From assembly GCA_009809945.1 (NCBI GenBank), contig WTPW01001268.1:44958-108957 (forward strand): a stretch of DNA of 64,000 nt. The letters are read 5' to 3'. This DNA comes from Gigaspora margarita. Its lineage: Eukaryota > Glomeromycota > Glomeromycetes > Diversisporales > Gigasporaceae. Both the position numbers and the translations under genes were made by a program. The notes under the pieces are model-generated. The model worked only from the letters and a program-made list of their open reading frames with translations. It ran no database searches and was not told the origin of the DNA. This document shows positions 12,101 through 23,589 of the stretch, in pieces (positions within the stretch are counted from its first letter, which is position 1; every line of letters starts with the position of its first letter).

Positions 12101-12746
12101 TATAAAATAATAATAAGTGTGATTATAAAAAGAAAATATATAATAAAATTTTCATATATAAACACAAATAGTTGTCATATATAAAAGACTAAATATTATT
12201 AAGTGAATCAACTTTTATTAATAAGTAAAGTTGTTCAAAAGACAAAATACACATGCTACAGTGCGGGACACCTAAAGACTTCACAAACTTTAAAGTTAAT
12301 AATATTTAATATAAAAACAATATCACAAAAAATAGGTCCATTTTGTAAGGGCGCTGATATTTATTACATAATATCTATTTACTATAGAAGCTTACCCTAC
12401 CCCAGGTAATATATTTAGCTAAATTTGATTGGCTATAATTTTTTATATAAGGTAAGATTTTGCTTGACCTTCCACTCCCTAAAATATTATCTAATAAATA
12501 TCAGCACTCTAATTTAGCTAATTTGCTACAACTTAGTGGTTTAACTTTTTAAAAATTAAAATATATTTTTTAATTAATAAGTTTAAAAGTATAGTATTTT
12601 TATATAATCTATAAAAATTTGCCCAAAAATGAAACAAGTCACATGTTTAACCTTCTGCTATTGGTCAATTTTAAAATTAATTATTAGCTAATCAAAATGC
12701 AAAGATTCACAAAAACATCAAATTTCAATATAAAATTTTTGAAAAT
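12101..12746. other. Non-coding AT-rich DNA
   Basis: No supported gene. Includes a few copies of the AAGTAAATCAACTTTTAT-type word seen in the palindromic repeats. Confidence 0.45.
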
Positions 12747-13005
12747 AGAACTAATTTTTTGGTTTCCTCTAGCCTTCTTAAACTAGAAATTTAATCTTTT
12801 AGTTTAAAATAGAAAAGTATGAGGAGAAATGTCACATCTTTTTTCTGTAGTGGTTTAATGGTTAGCCCTAACTGCAAGTGATAGGCTTGCCCTATTGCAT
12901 AGATTAGTAGATGATTAGTTAGGAATTTTAAATATAGTATTTCTTTATATATCATCCTGATATAATTGTAACTTACTATCCTATTCCTGTACTTGACATT
13001 AACAA

Positions 13006-13043
<38 letters not shown>

Positions 13044-13049
13044 AATTTT
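12747..13049 (+). mobile_element. SINE-like retroposon with poly(A) and 12-bp target duplication
   Basis: Flanked by perfect 12-bp direct repeats AGAACTAATTTT (12747-12758 and 13038-13049). The right one directly follows a 29-base A tract (13009-13037), the hallmark of LINE-mediated retroposition. The body (about 250 bp) includes GTAGTGGTTTAATGGTTAGC near 12846, which resembles a tRNA-type A box. I see no convincing B box, so the source RNA is uncertain. Confidence 0.7.
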
Positions 13050-13116
13050 AGAATTTTTGTTTTTAGTGTCCTGCACTATATAAAATTTCTATATAAATTA
13101 GAAAATTTTTATTAAG

Positions 13117-13270
13117 GGCAGTGTCATTAATCACCTGATTATCTTTTATTAGAGGTCTACTCCCCTCTTCTCCTCTTTAATATAGATTTGATCAGGTTTC
13201 TATATATAATTTCAACATTTTTTACCTTCTCCCCTTCTAAAAAATCACCTGATTTTTGTCACTTCCTTAA
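13117..13270. mobile_element. Short MITE family AGGGCAGTGTCATTAATCA, copy 2
   Basis: The best preserved of the three copies. The left end has AGGGCAGTGTCATTAATCA, and the right end has TGATTTTTGTCACTTCCTT as its imperfect inverse. No clear target duplication. Confidence 0.65.
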
Positions 13271-13429
13271 TTCATTTCTTCATTTTACACTTTTGCAAAA
13301 AAATTAAAAAAATTTTAATTTTTTTCTTAGAAACATAGAATAAAAAAATATATTAATTAAAAATTCTTCAAATTATATAAAAATTTTATAAAAAGTATAT
13401 TTTGTTTTCCCAAACAAATTTCTTATTAC

Positions 13430-13834
13430 ATAAGATTGATTTACTTAGTTAAATTTAGACTTTATTATATGACAACTATCTGCATTTGTATATAAAATTT
13501 TTTAAAAAAATGTTTTTAAAAAATTTTTATATATAAATACAGATAGTTGATATATGAAATCTATATTTAACTAAGTAAATCAATTTTAATATAATAAAAA
13601 AAGTTATTTGTAAGGACAATATCACTTATTGTAAATTTTTTGTGTAAATTGAAGAACTTTTTATTAATATATTTCTTCATTTTACATTTTTGAGAAAATA
13701 AAATCTTTTTAATTTTTTGCAAAAGTATAAAATGAAGAATAAATTAATAAAAATTTTCTGATTTATATAAAAATTTTATAGCAAATGTATTTTGTTTTCC
13801 TGAACAACTTTTTTATTATATAAAAGTCATTCAC
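13430..13834. repeat. Palindromic repeat fragments related to the 47.6-kb family
   Basis: Two back-to-back imperfect palindromes. At 13440-13600 TTTACTTAGTTAAATTTAGA is mirrored by TCTATATTTAACTAAGTAAA. A second unit follows to about 13830. The words match the MITE family at 47586, 48367 and 55311. Non-coding. Confidence 0.55.
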
Positions 13835-14986
13835 TTAATTGATAATCTGCCTGTTAACTGGAAAGTAATTATAGTATAATATAATACTAAAAATTACTAT
13901 GGGCAAAATATAGCGTGCTTCTATTTAAAATTTTTTTTTTACTAAATGAATAATACATGTCCACTAATTGAAAGTTGTAGAGCTCGTCAAGATGCATTTA
14001 ACAGTAGTTAGTTTATCCAAATTGGTCTAGTAAATGTTAAAAAATGATTGGCCTACTATATAAAATCTTTATATAAACAATGTTTGTTTACATAGAGATT
14101 TTATTAGTTAGCCAATCATTTTTTAACGATATCTCACCATCCACTAGGCCTATTTGAATAATATAACCACTGTTAAATAGGCCTCTCAAGAAGTCTAAAC
14201 TAGGGTGTCCAGATTATGATACGGTATAATATATATATAATTTGTGATTTTTCTATATGAAACCGCATAATCTGCTTACTTTCATGCAGCATGTGAAATA
14301 AAATTAATTGATTAACAGTATGTTCATATGACTGTAATCACCTGACTTGTTATGCTTTTTGAATTTTTATTGGCTAATAACTTAATATTCGTATAATTTG
14401 CATAATTTATGATTTGTTGTATATATAATTTGTTAGCTTCGCATCATAATCCTGAACACTCTATTCTAAACACTTTTGCAGTAATATGACTATTACATGG
14501 TGTGGTGTAATTCAAATTAACTTTTTGGGTTTATGTTAAGATTAGAGTTAGAGTTCGTATATATAGACTTAAAAGGGCACTATCTATATATAAAATTGTG
14601 CTCTAAACATTTTTATATAGTTTTTAAAGCTGATTTAAACACTAGTTTCTGAGTATTTTCACTCTTTTCTCTTTTTTCTTCTTGTACACATGTTTTGTTT
14701 TGATATCAGACTGATCTGAGAAGATCAAAATTTATATTTTTCGGTTGGTTAATTCTCATGTGCCACATCACGTTACTGCAAAGTGTCTAGACCCCTGGTA
14801 CAGTTCTGTTAGATGCGTTTTTGATGAGCTCTACAACTTTTAATTAGTGAACATGTATTGTTAATTTAGTAAGAAAAAAATTTTTAAATAGAAGCATGCC
14901 ACATTTTGCCATAGTGATTTTCATATATGATCTGCATTACATTATACTATAATTACTCTCCAGTTAACAGACAGATTATCAATTAA
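13835..14986. mobile_element. Non-autonomous element with ~150-bp terminal inverted repeats
   Basis: The left arm (13835-14000) and right arm (about 14810-14986) are inverted copies over some 150 bp, beginning TTAATTGATAATCTG and including CTGTTAACTGGA, GCTTCTATTTAAAA and GTTGTAGAGCTC. Inside the left arm is an additional imperfect palindrome (about 13980-14190) around AAAAAATGATTGGC. A hAT-type MITE lies at 14201-14463. No coding capacity. Confidence 0.7.
14201..14463. mobile_element. hAT-type MITE (TAGGGTGTCC family), copy 1
   Basis: The terminal inverted repeat begins TAGGGTGTCCAGATTATGAT. The right end is the inverse (ATCATAATCCTGAACACTC). It is flanked by 8-bp direct repeats with one mismatch, GTCTAAAC (14193-14200) and TTCTAAAC (14464-14471), as expected for hAT insertion. 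A second copy lies at 38459-39163. Confidence 0.75.
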
Positions 14987-15089
14987 TAATATTTACTTTT
15001 ATATATAACAACTATTTATAGTCATGATTATAAAGAGATAATTTTATTATTAACTAGGTTATTTGGAGCTGATAGATGTCTAACATTAG

Positions 15090-15290
15090 GAAATTTTATA
15101 TATAGATTTTGATCGATATATAACACTTAATTGTTTTATATCAATTATAAAATATCGTTTATATTAATTAATTAGATAAAAATCGATATATATCTAAATT
15201 AATACATATCATTTTTTATATTAAATTGTTATATATCTATAAATCGATTATAATCAGAATTATTTGAAACGATATATAATGATTAACAGA
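15090..15290. repeat. Clustered CGATATATATCG-type palindromes
   Basis: ATCGATATAT and its variants recur about six times in 200 bp. The same texture is seen at 5750-5960 and 17000-17220. Non-coding. Confidence 0.5.
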
Positions 15291-15319
15291 TCTTTAATGA
15301 TTATATAGTGTTTTGACCC

Positions 15320-16660
15320 GTCACTGGGTAAAAAAAAAAAAAAGTAAAATTCTAAAAAAAAGTAGGCTAAAAAAAAAGACAAAGACAAAACAAAAATAAT
15401 TGGCATATTAAAAAATGGCTTAGAAAAAAAAAAGCGGGTTGTACTATTTTTACTTTTCCCTCCCTTTTTTTTCTTCTTTTTTTTTCCTCTTTTCCTTTTT
15501 TTTCTTTCTCTTTTTTCCTTTTTTTCTTTTTTTCTCTTTTATTTTTTTTTATTTTTTTTTTAATATTTCAAATTATTTCAAAATATTTTAAAAATGGAAA
15601 ATTAAGCTAGATCAGTAGATCTGTACCCTAGATCATACCAAGGATGCGTTTGATTAATATTTTCAAAATGTTTCAAAATATTTCAATGATCATAGTACAA
15701 GATCAGATTAGATCTTTGTTTATTTTTTTTGCTTATAATTTAGATCTTCTATTAATTTTACATTGTTTTTTCATTTTTATTTTGATTTTTTTTGGTTTAT
15801 TTCATTTCGTTTAGTTTCGTTTAGTTTTGTTTTGTTTTTCATTTTTTTCTTTATTATTATTTAATTTTTTTATTTTATTTTTACAACAAATACCAACTCT
15901 AACTTTTGGAAATCTAATGATCTTTGAAACTATGCACAAGCCAACTCAGCCTTTTGAAACTTTGCAAGAACACACAATTGCTTTCTCTAGCAATTTGTAA
16001 ATTTCCAAGAACGCCTCTTTAAAGAAATAAAGGTTTAGTTAGTGCTTCATTTATTTTTTCGTTTGATATTATTGTTTTTTTTGTTTTTGTTTTTATTTTT
16101 TTTTATTTTTTTTTAATATTCTGCCAATTTGTGAGAAAAATAACATAGGTTTTTTGACACTTTGCAAGCAAAACCAGACTTTTCTGCCACTTTGCAAGAA
16201 TATATACAACTTGATTTTAGCAAATTCTATCACGAACTCTACATCAGAGAAATAGATATTTGGGGTTTTATTTTTTTTTTATTCAGTTTGCTTATATTTC
16301 ATTTTTTTTGTTTGTTTTCTTTTTACTTATTTCTTTAATTTTTATTTTTTTATTATTCCGGCACATTGCGAAAACCTTCAATGATTTTAAATTATAAGAA
16401 ATGAACTCGTACTTTAGGGAAATAGAGATTTGGGACTTTGTTTTTTTTATTTAGTTTGCTTACATTTTTGGTTTTTGTTTGTTTTTCTTTTTTTTTTACT
16501 TATTTTTTTAATTTTATTTTATTTATTTCTGACTTTCTTCGAAACTTTGCAAAAAAACGATCTGACATTTCTGGTATTTTATAAGAACACCAACTCTAAC
16601 TTCTCTGGCACTTTGCAAGAAGTAGTAAATATGAGTGAATATAATAGTAGATGCAACGAA
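15320..16660. repeat. T-rich low-complexity region with recurring CACTTTGCAAGAA
   Basis: Long T and TTTTTC tracts alternate with less biased islands. ACTTTGCAAG or close forms occur near 15960, 16156, 16188, 16540 and 16608, often followed by an AAATAGAGATTTGGG-like phrase. This gives a loose repeat unit of about 200-260 bp. The frame 16430-16777 is an artefact of the T-richness. Confidence 0.6.
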
Positions 16661-16749
16661 ATGCGAAAGTTGTTAAAAATTATTACTATTTTTTTGTTTT
16701 TGTTTTTATATTATTTTTTTGGGGTTTTTTTTAGTTTTTCATTTTTTTT

Positions 16750-16930
16750 TATAATAATATATAATAAAAATATATAATATAATATAATATATAATAATAA
16801 TAAATAAATAAATAATTTTATATTAAATTGCAAAAACTTGCAAATATTGATTAAAAATGTATATTTAATTTAAAATATAATATATAATAATAATAAATAA
16901 AAAAAATAAAATTTTATAATAAATTGCGAA
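16750..16930. repeat. AT microsatellite (TAATA/AATAA)
   Basis: ATAATATAATATAATAATAA-type simple repeat in two blocks, about 16755-16815 and 16870-16920. Confidence 0.8.
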
Positions 16931-17019
16931 ACCTTGCGAAAACATGTAAAAGATTTAAAAATTTGCAAAAAGCATAATTATGTGAATATAATTATTATTA
17001 ATTAATATCATATTTGATA

Positions 17020-17220
17020 TATATCGATTACTATTACTATCGATAATAATCGGCAGGGGTGTTGATTATTGATATATATCTGGTTAATCAATATATATCT
17101 AGTAGATATATATCGATTAACCAGATATATATCAATTACTATCACTATTGATAATAATCGGCAGGGGTGTTGATCATCGATATATATCTTACCAGTTAGT
17201 AATCGATATATATCTATATA
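17020..17220. repeat. Tandem duplication containing CGGCAGGGGTGTTGAT
   Basis: GATAATAATCGGCAGGGGTG occurs twice (about 17040 and 17152, 112 bp apart), each followed by a GATATATATCT palindromic stretch. The GC-bearing core stands out in AT-rich surroundings. Function unknown. Confidence 0.6.
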
Positions 17221-17244
17221 TAAAATTTGCCGATGAAAGTATAT

Positions 17245-17869
17245 ATGGGCCGGTGCAGAAAGATTTGTACCTCAAAAAATTTCATAATTTTGACACTAAG
17301 AAAAAAATTTTTTTTTCTTGATTAATTATTAAAAATTTTTTAGTATCAAATAAAATAGGTTTTAATCTAACTTAATATATTATTTTTATTGTTTTAACAT
17401 TGTTTTATTTTAATAATTAAGCATGTACAATTCACAGTATTTGAAAAAAATACAAATTTTTTTTTTAAAAAAAAATATATTTTAAATAATTTCGCAACCA
17501 ATATGCAGTTCTATGAGCTTGTACTTCGCAAGTGCATTAATGTGCATATGATAAAGATATGGTTAAAATTTGAGCAAAATTAGATTACTGGTTGTGAAGA
17601 AATTAAGCTTTAAAGTGAGGTAATTTGATTTTTTTTACTATATACCGTATGTATAAATTACTATAGTAAATTACATAGTAAAAAAAAAAGAAAAAAAGTT
17701 ACTATTAATAAATTTTTTTATTTTATCAATAAAATAATCAAAATTTTTTTATTTTTATCAATCCGGTAACCTAATAAGTATATTAAATTAAAAAAATTAA
17801 AAATTAATTTGTACAAAAAATATTTTAATCAGAGCTATTTGAGGTACAAATCTTTTTGCACCGGCCCAT
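17245..17869. mobile_element. 625-bp TIR element, ends ATGGGCCGGTGCA
   Basis: The left end ATGGGCCGGTGCAGAAAGAT is mirrored at 17836-17869 by the inverse ending TGCACCGGCCCAT, giving about 30 bp of terminal inverted repeat with two mismatches. The interior is AT-rich with no open frame. Target duplication not resolved, because the flanks are TATATA-like. Confidence 0.7.
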
Positions 17870-18413
17870 ACTATATATATAGTATATAGTCTGTTATATA
17901 AACAATATTTTGTATAACTAGCATATGTACTATAATTAGATGTTGCTAACAGATATTGCATAGTTTGGCATAAAAGTAAAAGTCTCCGCTACACTTTAAA
18001 CAATAAATTTATTTAAAATTTTTTTAAAAAAAATAATAGTGATTATAAAGCAATTGTAACTAGATATTAGATAAAAGTATTTTAAATATAAAAAAAATTG
18101 GTAATATATTTTAGTATGACTATATAAAAAGCGTGATTATAGAGGAGGTGATTATATAGAAGGATGACTATATATAAACAATATAGTACAAAATCTAAAT
18201 CAGGTTTATATATATATAATTTTTATATAATTTAAGAATTTTAAAGATATTTTTACTCATATCTTCTTATTTACAGGTCTGATTTTAAAGATATTTTACT
18301 ATTAGATGCACAAGAACCTCTTTACAACTTTACTTAAAGCCAAAATAATATTCACTTAGTACAAAAAAACTTTTTATAAGAGTTATTATCAGATTACTAA
18401 TATATTGTTTATA

Positions 18414-19041
18414 GGGAATATAAATTTGTCGCACCCCTTGATTCGACCAATCAAATCACTCGATTTTGTAGCCAAAAAAAATATTTTATAAAAATTAAAG
18501 TTTTTACTTAATAAAGTGTAATATATATATATAATAGTACACCATATAATGTAAAATTTTATTCTGAACAACTTTTTCTAAGTTATAAAAATAGATTGTC
18601 TTAGTAAAAAAAAGATGTTTTATAAGAAAAAACAAAAATTTCAAAAGTTAGCACATATAAAACTTTTTTTTACTAAAATAATCTACCTTTTTGACTTAGA
18701 AAAAGTTGTTTAGCATAAAATTTTGCATATACCAGTAATACTTAAACATAAATATAGATTAAATTAGTAAAAAAAGTTCTATATGTGCTAATATTGGAAA
18801 TTTTTGTTTTTTCTTATAAAACGTCTTTTTTTACTAAGATAATCTATCTTTGTAACTTAGAAAAAGTTGTTCAGAATAAAATTTTACACTATATATCTAG
18901 TTATCACTTATTTATTTTTATATTTTAATAGTAGAATTTTTGGTTTTTTAAAAAAAAATTTTTGTCTACAAAATCAGGTGATTTGATTGGTCGAATCACG
19001 GGGGTGCGATATGTCACAGGTGCGACAAATTTCTATTCCTT
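18414..19041. mobile_element. Foldback element, 628 bp, AAATTTGTCGCACC ends
   Basis: The termini AAATTTGTCGCACC plus ATTCGACCAATCAAATCAC are inverted at 18965-19035, where the right arm carries an extra 16 bp. A second internal inverted pair around TTCTGAACAACTTTTTCTAA makes most of the element self-complementary. It is flanked by 9-bp direct repeats TTGTTTATA (18405-18413 and 19042-19050). No gene. Confidence 0.7.
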
Positions 19042-19179
19042 TTGTTTATATATTTATTTCTAATTTTAAATATAGTAATAATATAGCTATTGTATCAATC
19101 TTATCTAAATTGGAATTATGCATCTTTTTTTAAATTTTAAATATTTTTACTGATTTAATGCATTTTTAGATACTAATAA

Positions 19180-20585
19180 GTTTACTATAAGTTTACTTAG
19201 TGCATTAAGTTAGATTTATTTAATGAAATCTTGTGAATCATAAAATTTTATAGAATTTTATTGATAAAATTCTATAAAATCTTATTATTCATAAAATTTA
19301 CTAATTAATTTTTACTCTATACACTAAATAAACTTGTTTAGAATATAAAAATACATTAATATAGCAGAATTATTTTTATTTTACTTGAAATTAGAGCATA
19401 ATTTTAGATTTTTAATCAAAAAAGCCAAATTTAAGCATCTTTTTACCAAATTACAAGTAAAATAAAAATAATACTACTAATTAAATGTATTTTTAGAATC
19501 TGAACAAGTTTATTTAGTGTATAAAGTTAGAATTAATTAATAAAAATTTGTTAATTATAAGATTTTATAGAATTTTACTAATAAAATTCTATAAAACCTT
19601 ATGATTCATAATATTTTACCAATTAATTCTAATTTTATGCACTAAGTAAACTTGTTCAGATTCTAAAAATACATTAAATCAGTAGTGTTAATTTTATTTA
19701 TTTGAAATTTGAAGAAAAGTTAGTTAAATTTGACTTATTTGATCAAAAATTTAAAATTATGTATCTATTCTTTAAATTTCAAGTAAAATAAAATAATTTG
19801 CCAATTTAATGTATTTTAAGATTCTGAACAAGTTTACTTAGTGCATTAAGTTAAAATTAATTAGTAAAATTTTTTGTGAATCATAAGATTTTATAGAATT
19901 TTATTAATAAAATTTTATAAAATCTTATTATTCACGAAATTTTACAAAAAATTAATTTTAACTTCATGCACTAAATAAACTTGTTCAGCATTTAAAGATA
20001 CATTAAATTGGTAGAGTTATTTTTATTTTACTTGAAATTTGAAAAAAATATGCTTAAATTTGGCTTTTTTGATTAAAAATCCAAATTATGCATTTATTTT
20101 TTAAATTTTAAGTAAAATAAAAATATTTCTATCAATTTAATGTATTTTTAGGTTCTGATTATGTTTATTTAATGCATTAAGTTAGAATTATTTAGTTAAA
20201 TATTGTAAATTATAAGATTTTATAGAATTTTAATAATAAAACTCTATAAAATCTTAAAATTTACTAATTATTTCTAACTTTATGTACTAAGTAAATATGT
20301 TCAGAATCTAAAAATATATTAAATTGGTAGTGTTATTTTTATTTTACTTGAAATTTGGTGAAAAGATGCTTAAATTTGATTTTTTAATCAAAAATCCAAA
20401 ATTATACATCTATTCTTTAAATTTTAAGTAAAATAAAAATACTTCTGCCAAATTAATGTATTTTAGGTTCTGAGCAAGTTTATTTAGTGCATTAAGTTAG
20501 AATTAATTTGTAAAATGTTGCAAATCATAAGATTTTATAAAATTTTATTACTAAAATTCTATAAAATCTTATAGTTTAAACTCTA
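19180..20585. repeat. Array of ~318-bp palindromic units
   Basis: The junction phrase CACTAAGTAAACTTGTTCAG (with variants) recurs at about 19321, 19639, 19968 and 20284, spaced 316-329 bp. Each unit holds two palindromes, one centred on TTTATAGAATTTTATTAATA and one around GATCAAAAATCCAAATTA. More units lie at 21640-22016 and 11730-12100. Head-to-tail palindromic arrays suggest a satellite-like expansion of a MITE. Confidence 0.65.
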
Positions 20586-20589
20586 TCTG

Positions 20590-21090
20590 CCAATCACCTG
20601 TACCAACAAAACACTAATACTTCAGAAGTAAAGTTTCAAAGAAACAGTGGAAAAACCTAGAAAAACATGCACCTAGGCAGCTATTATTTAGGAATACAGC
20701 TAACTAAGTATCTGCTAATAGCTTTAGAGTTTGTCATTTACCACTTTGGTCTTGGCACTTGTCGTTTAGAGGTAAAGTTCATAGACTACCTGCTGACAAG
20801 CTTAGAGTTTATTACTTACCAAAATAGCTAAGGTTTGAAAACAAGAAGTACTTTGTAGCTCTTTGTAGCTCTTTGATGGAAATAGGACTTTATGGAAAAA
20901 ACTACTATCTTTACTTAGGCTACAAGTGAACCTCCTTTGGTATTGCTAGTTTGTGAAGAATTTTTGAAAAAAGTGGGCGATTTGGTTTACCCCTTTCAAA
21001 AGATCTGCAGTATTTACTGCTCCCAAAAAGAAAAGATACCGACTAATTTAAATACAACCATCATAAGTAACTTGGAAACAAGTAACATGA
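20590..21090. repeat. Dispersed repeat family, copy D (inverted relative to A)
   Basis: The reverse complement matches 1640-1960 of copy A, including AACGACAAGTGCC and CTAAGCTTGTCAGCA. On the plus strand around 20960 the phrase KVGDLVYPFQKIC aligns with QKVGN..YPLQKIS of the other copies, in the same phase. Confidence 0.6.
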
Positions 21091-21114
21091 ACTAACGTGT
21101 GAGAACTCTTGGGG

Positions 21115-21220
21115 AACCCACTGGAAGAAGATTCTAGAAGCTCTTAGTTTAAGCAGTTTAGTTTATAACCCACTGGAAGAAAATTTTAGAAGCTCTTGGT
21201 TCAAGCAGTCCGGTTTATAT
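21115..21220. repeat. 52-bp direct tandem duplication
   Basis: AACCCACTGGAAGAA starts at 21115 and 21167. The two units differ at several positions. Non-coding. Confidence 0.75.
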
Positions 21221-21418
21221 GATTGCGTTTCATTTAACATACTGGGACCTGAGCTAGTTAGAATGGACTGGGTTACGATATTAACAATTTTTATTTTCGA
21301 AGTCTGAAAGGTTATTTGTAGCCTCGTTCAGCTAACATTAAGGCCTTGGATAAAGATTAAGAGTAGCGGAAAGTTATCATGGAGTCTGAGTTTCTTTTTC
21401 ATTCTAGGATATTTTAAA

Positions 21419-21595
21419 TACCGTATATTACTGAATAGAAGCTACCAAAAAATTTTCAATTTTCTTCGATTTTCTTAGGCTAAACCGCAGGGGTAGCTTC
21501 TATTCGGGTCTAATTTTACTATTAAAACATAGTAACCGTTTTCAGATTTTTGGATCCAAAATCGAGGAGTAGCTTCTATTCAGTAATATATGGTA
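21419..21595. mobile_element. 177-bp TA-flanked MITE
   Basis: 27-bp terminal inverted repeats with one mismatch, starting CCGTATATTACTGAATAGAA after TA. An internal inverse copy of GGTAGCTTCTATTC lies near 21492. The CCGTAT tip is shared with the MITE at 319-644, suggesting the same Tc1/mariner-like transposase. Confidence 0.75.
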
Positions 21596-21639
21596 TTATT
21601 CTCTTCTGTATATAATAGTATTTAATTCTAATAAAGATA

Positions 21640-22016
21640 AAAAGCAAGATCTCAGTTATAGTTTACAAAATTTTACTAATTAATTCTAACTTAATGCACT
21701 AAATAAACTTGTTCAGAACCTAAAAATACATTAAATTTACATTATTGTTTTTATTTACTTGGAATTTTGGAAAAAGATGCTTAAATTTAACTTTTTTGAT
21801 CAAAAATCAAAATTATGCTAAATTTCAAGTAAAATAAAAATAACTCTGATGATTTGATGTATTTTAGATTTGAACAAGTTTACTTAGTACATAAAGTTAG
21901 AATTAATTAATAAAAATTTGTGAATTATAAGATTCTATAGAATTTTATTAATAAAATTTTATAAACTTTTATAATTCACAAAATTTTACTAATTAATTCT
22001 AACTTAATATACTAAA
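21640..22016. repeat. Palindromic repeat unit, target of the retroposon insertion
   Basis: A single unit of the 19180-20585 family (TGCACTAAATAAACTTGTTC at about 21694). Its next junction phrase, near 22010, is interrupted by the tRNA-headed retroposon. Confidence 0.6.
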
Positions 22017-22028
22017 TAAACTTGTATT

Positions 22029-23563
22029 AGTATGGCAACTTAGAGAAGTTGGTAAGTTGTCACCCCCAAGTGGCAGGTCTAGGGTTCAAATCCCACTAGC
22101 GACGTTTTGAAAAATAGACCTGTATTCTAGTAACTGTTTTTCATCGATCGGTTGGGTACATTACCTGTAGGCCTTGGTATACCATCCAGTGTTCGAAATT
22201 TCAGACTCAAATGCTGTTCTCATGAGAACAGCATAATAACTATAAGTGTTCTCAACCTATATGTTTATGTTCTCACTTATGCTCACTAAAAAAAAAAAAA
22301 AAAAAATTTAAAAATATCATATGGCATACATATATTAAAATATATGTACCTTTTTAGCTCTATAACCAATGTTATAATATTACCTATAAAGGCATAAATG
22401 GTATAGGTTAAATATAAAAATTTAACTTAATTTCTATTAACACATCTATATATGAATATACGTTAAAGCATATTTTTCCAGCTATGCTATAGTAATTATA
22501 TAAGTTCAACTAAATAATTTTAATAATAAATGTTTACAATTAATATATTTATTTATTTCTAATTTGGTATAACAATATCATGTAATTATTAATTACTACT
22601 TATGAGAACACTATTTTTATTTTACTGTTCTCAAAAAAATTTTAATAGAGAATAGTAAAAAATTTTTACTGTGCACAAATTTAAAATAGTGTTCTCATGA
22701 GAACTCTGAGAACACTAATTTCGAACACTGATACCATCTCAAATAGGAGCTCCCGGGCGCACAAAATCCAAGGAACCAGAGAAATGAAAACCTATTTGGC
22801 AAGCCCCGAGTAAGAAAGTAGCAAAGATCTTTGATAGTGCTACCAAAACTAGAATATTAAAAACCAGAGCCAGAGAATTGGATGACAAGATTCTCAAGGA
22901 AGGGGTCCACCAACCTGGCCGCCAGAGTCATACCGAAGGAAAAGGTCCTACGTTCTGGCAGTAGGTACCAAGAGAAGAAAGCTATATCGACCCTTCTGGG
23001 CTAACTGGTTTGGAAGTTTGAAAATCCGGTATAAGGACTGATGGGATGGTAATGGTAGGTGCTGGGATCGGAGTGAACCTTGCAAGGGCGGAAGTAGGTC
23101 ATGGTAGTGGTTCAGGCTAATCTCTGGACTGCAAGTATATAAATAAAGCTATAGCGCAAGTTATCGAAGTGTAGATAATACCTGTGTGGAACAGAAACTG
23201 CTCTACCAAATGTGCCGCAAGGATAAACCAGTCCTAAAGGGATTCTGCAAGCATCCAGAACTGGCCTTAACTGACTCATGTAACGGAGGACTGTACCAGT
23301 AATACAAGTAGGATTAATAGGCGAAGCATGGACCAGAGGATTTAAATAGGCAACCCTCTAGTTGGATTGTAGGTATGGCAATTAGTGTAGAACCTTCAGG
23401 CAGACTACTTAAATTAGATAACCAAAAGTTGTACGTGTGGCTAGTTGTACTCTCATCAATGTAACAAATATCGGGTGCCCAAAGAGGTGCCCTTGATCCA
23501 ATAGCTTGAATAAAACAGCCTTTCCTCATAGCGATAACTTTGACACCAAAAAAAAAAAAAAAG
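22029..23563 (+). mobile_element. tRNA-headed retroposon, ~990 bp plus a nested MITE
   Basis: Flanked by perfect 12-bp target duplications TAAACTTGTATT (22017-22028 and 23564-23575), and ends in a poly(A) tract (about 23547-23562). The head (about 22029-22105) is tRNA-like: AGTTGGTAAG resembles an A box, and GGGTTCAAATCCC is a perfect B box with its T-arm stem. The body has much higher GC than the flanks. The minus-strand frame 23529-23314 is unsupported. The 544-bp MITE at 22187-22730 is a later insertion, leaving about 990 bp. This is unusually long for a SINE, so it may be a composite RNA pol III element or a retroposed long RNA. Confidence 0.75.
22187..22730. mobile_element. hAT-type MITE, CAGTGTTCGAAATT ends
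   Basis: The terminal inverted repeat is CAGTGTTCGAAATT, perfectly inverted at 22717-22730. It is flanked by a perfect 8-bp target duplication ATACCATC (22179-22186, 22731-22738). Near each end are TGTTCTCATGAGAAC palindromes. No transposase, and AT-rich inside. Confidence 0.9.
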
Positions 23564-23589
23564 TAAACTTGTATTTATTAATTGTTATT

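Noticed and set aside
16430-16777. 115-codon plus-strand frame
   Set aside because: Low-complexity T-rich repeat, not a protein.
19180-20585. CRISPR-like array
   Set aside because: Units are about 318 bp, palindromic throughout and without unique spacers. The organism is eukaryotic.
22029-22105. Functional tRNA gene
   Set aside because: Has A- and B-box-like words, but the acceptor and anticodon stems do not close, and it heads a poly(A)-tailed element with target duplication.
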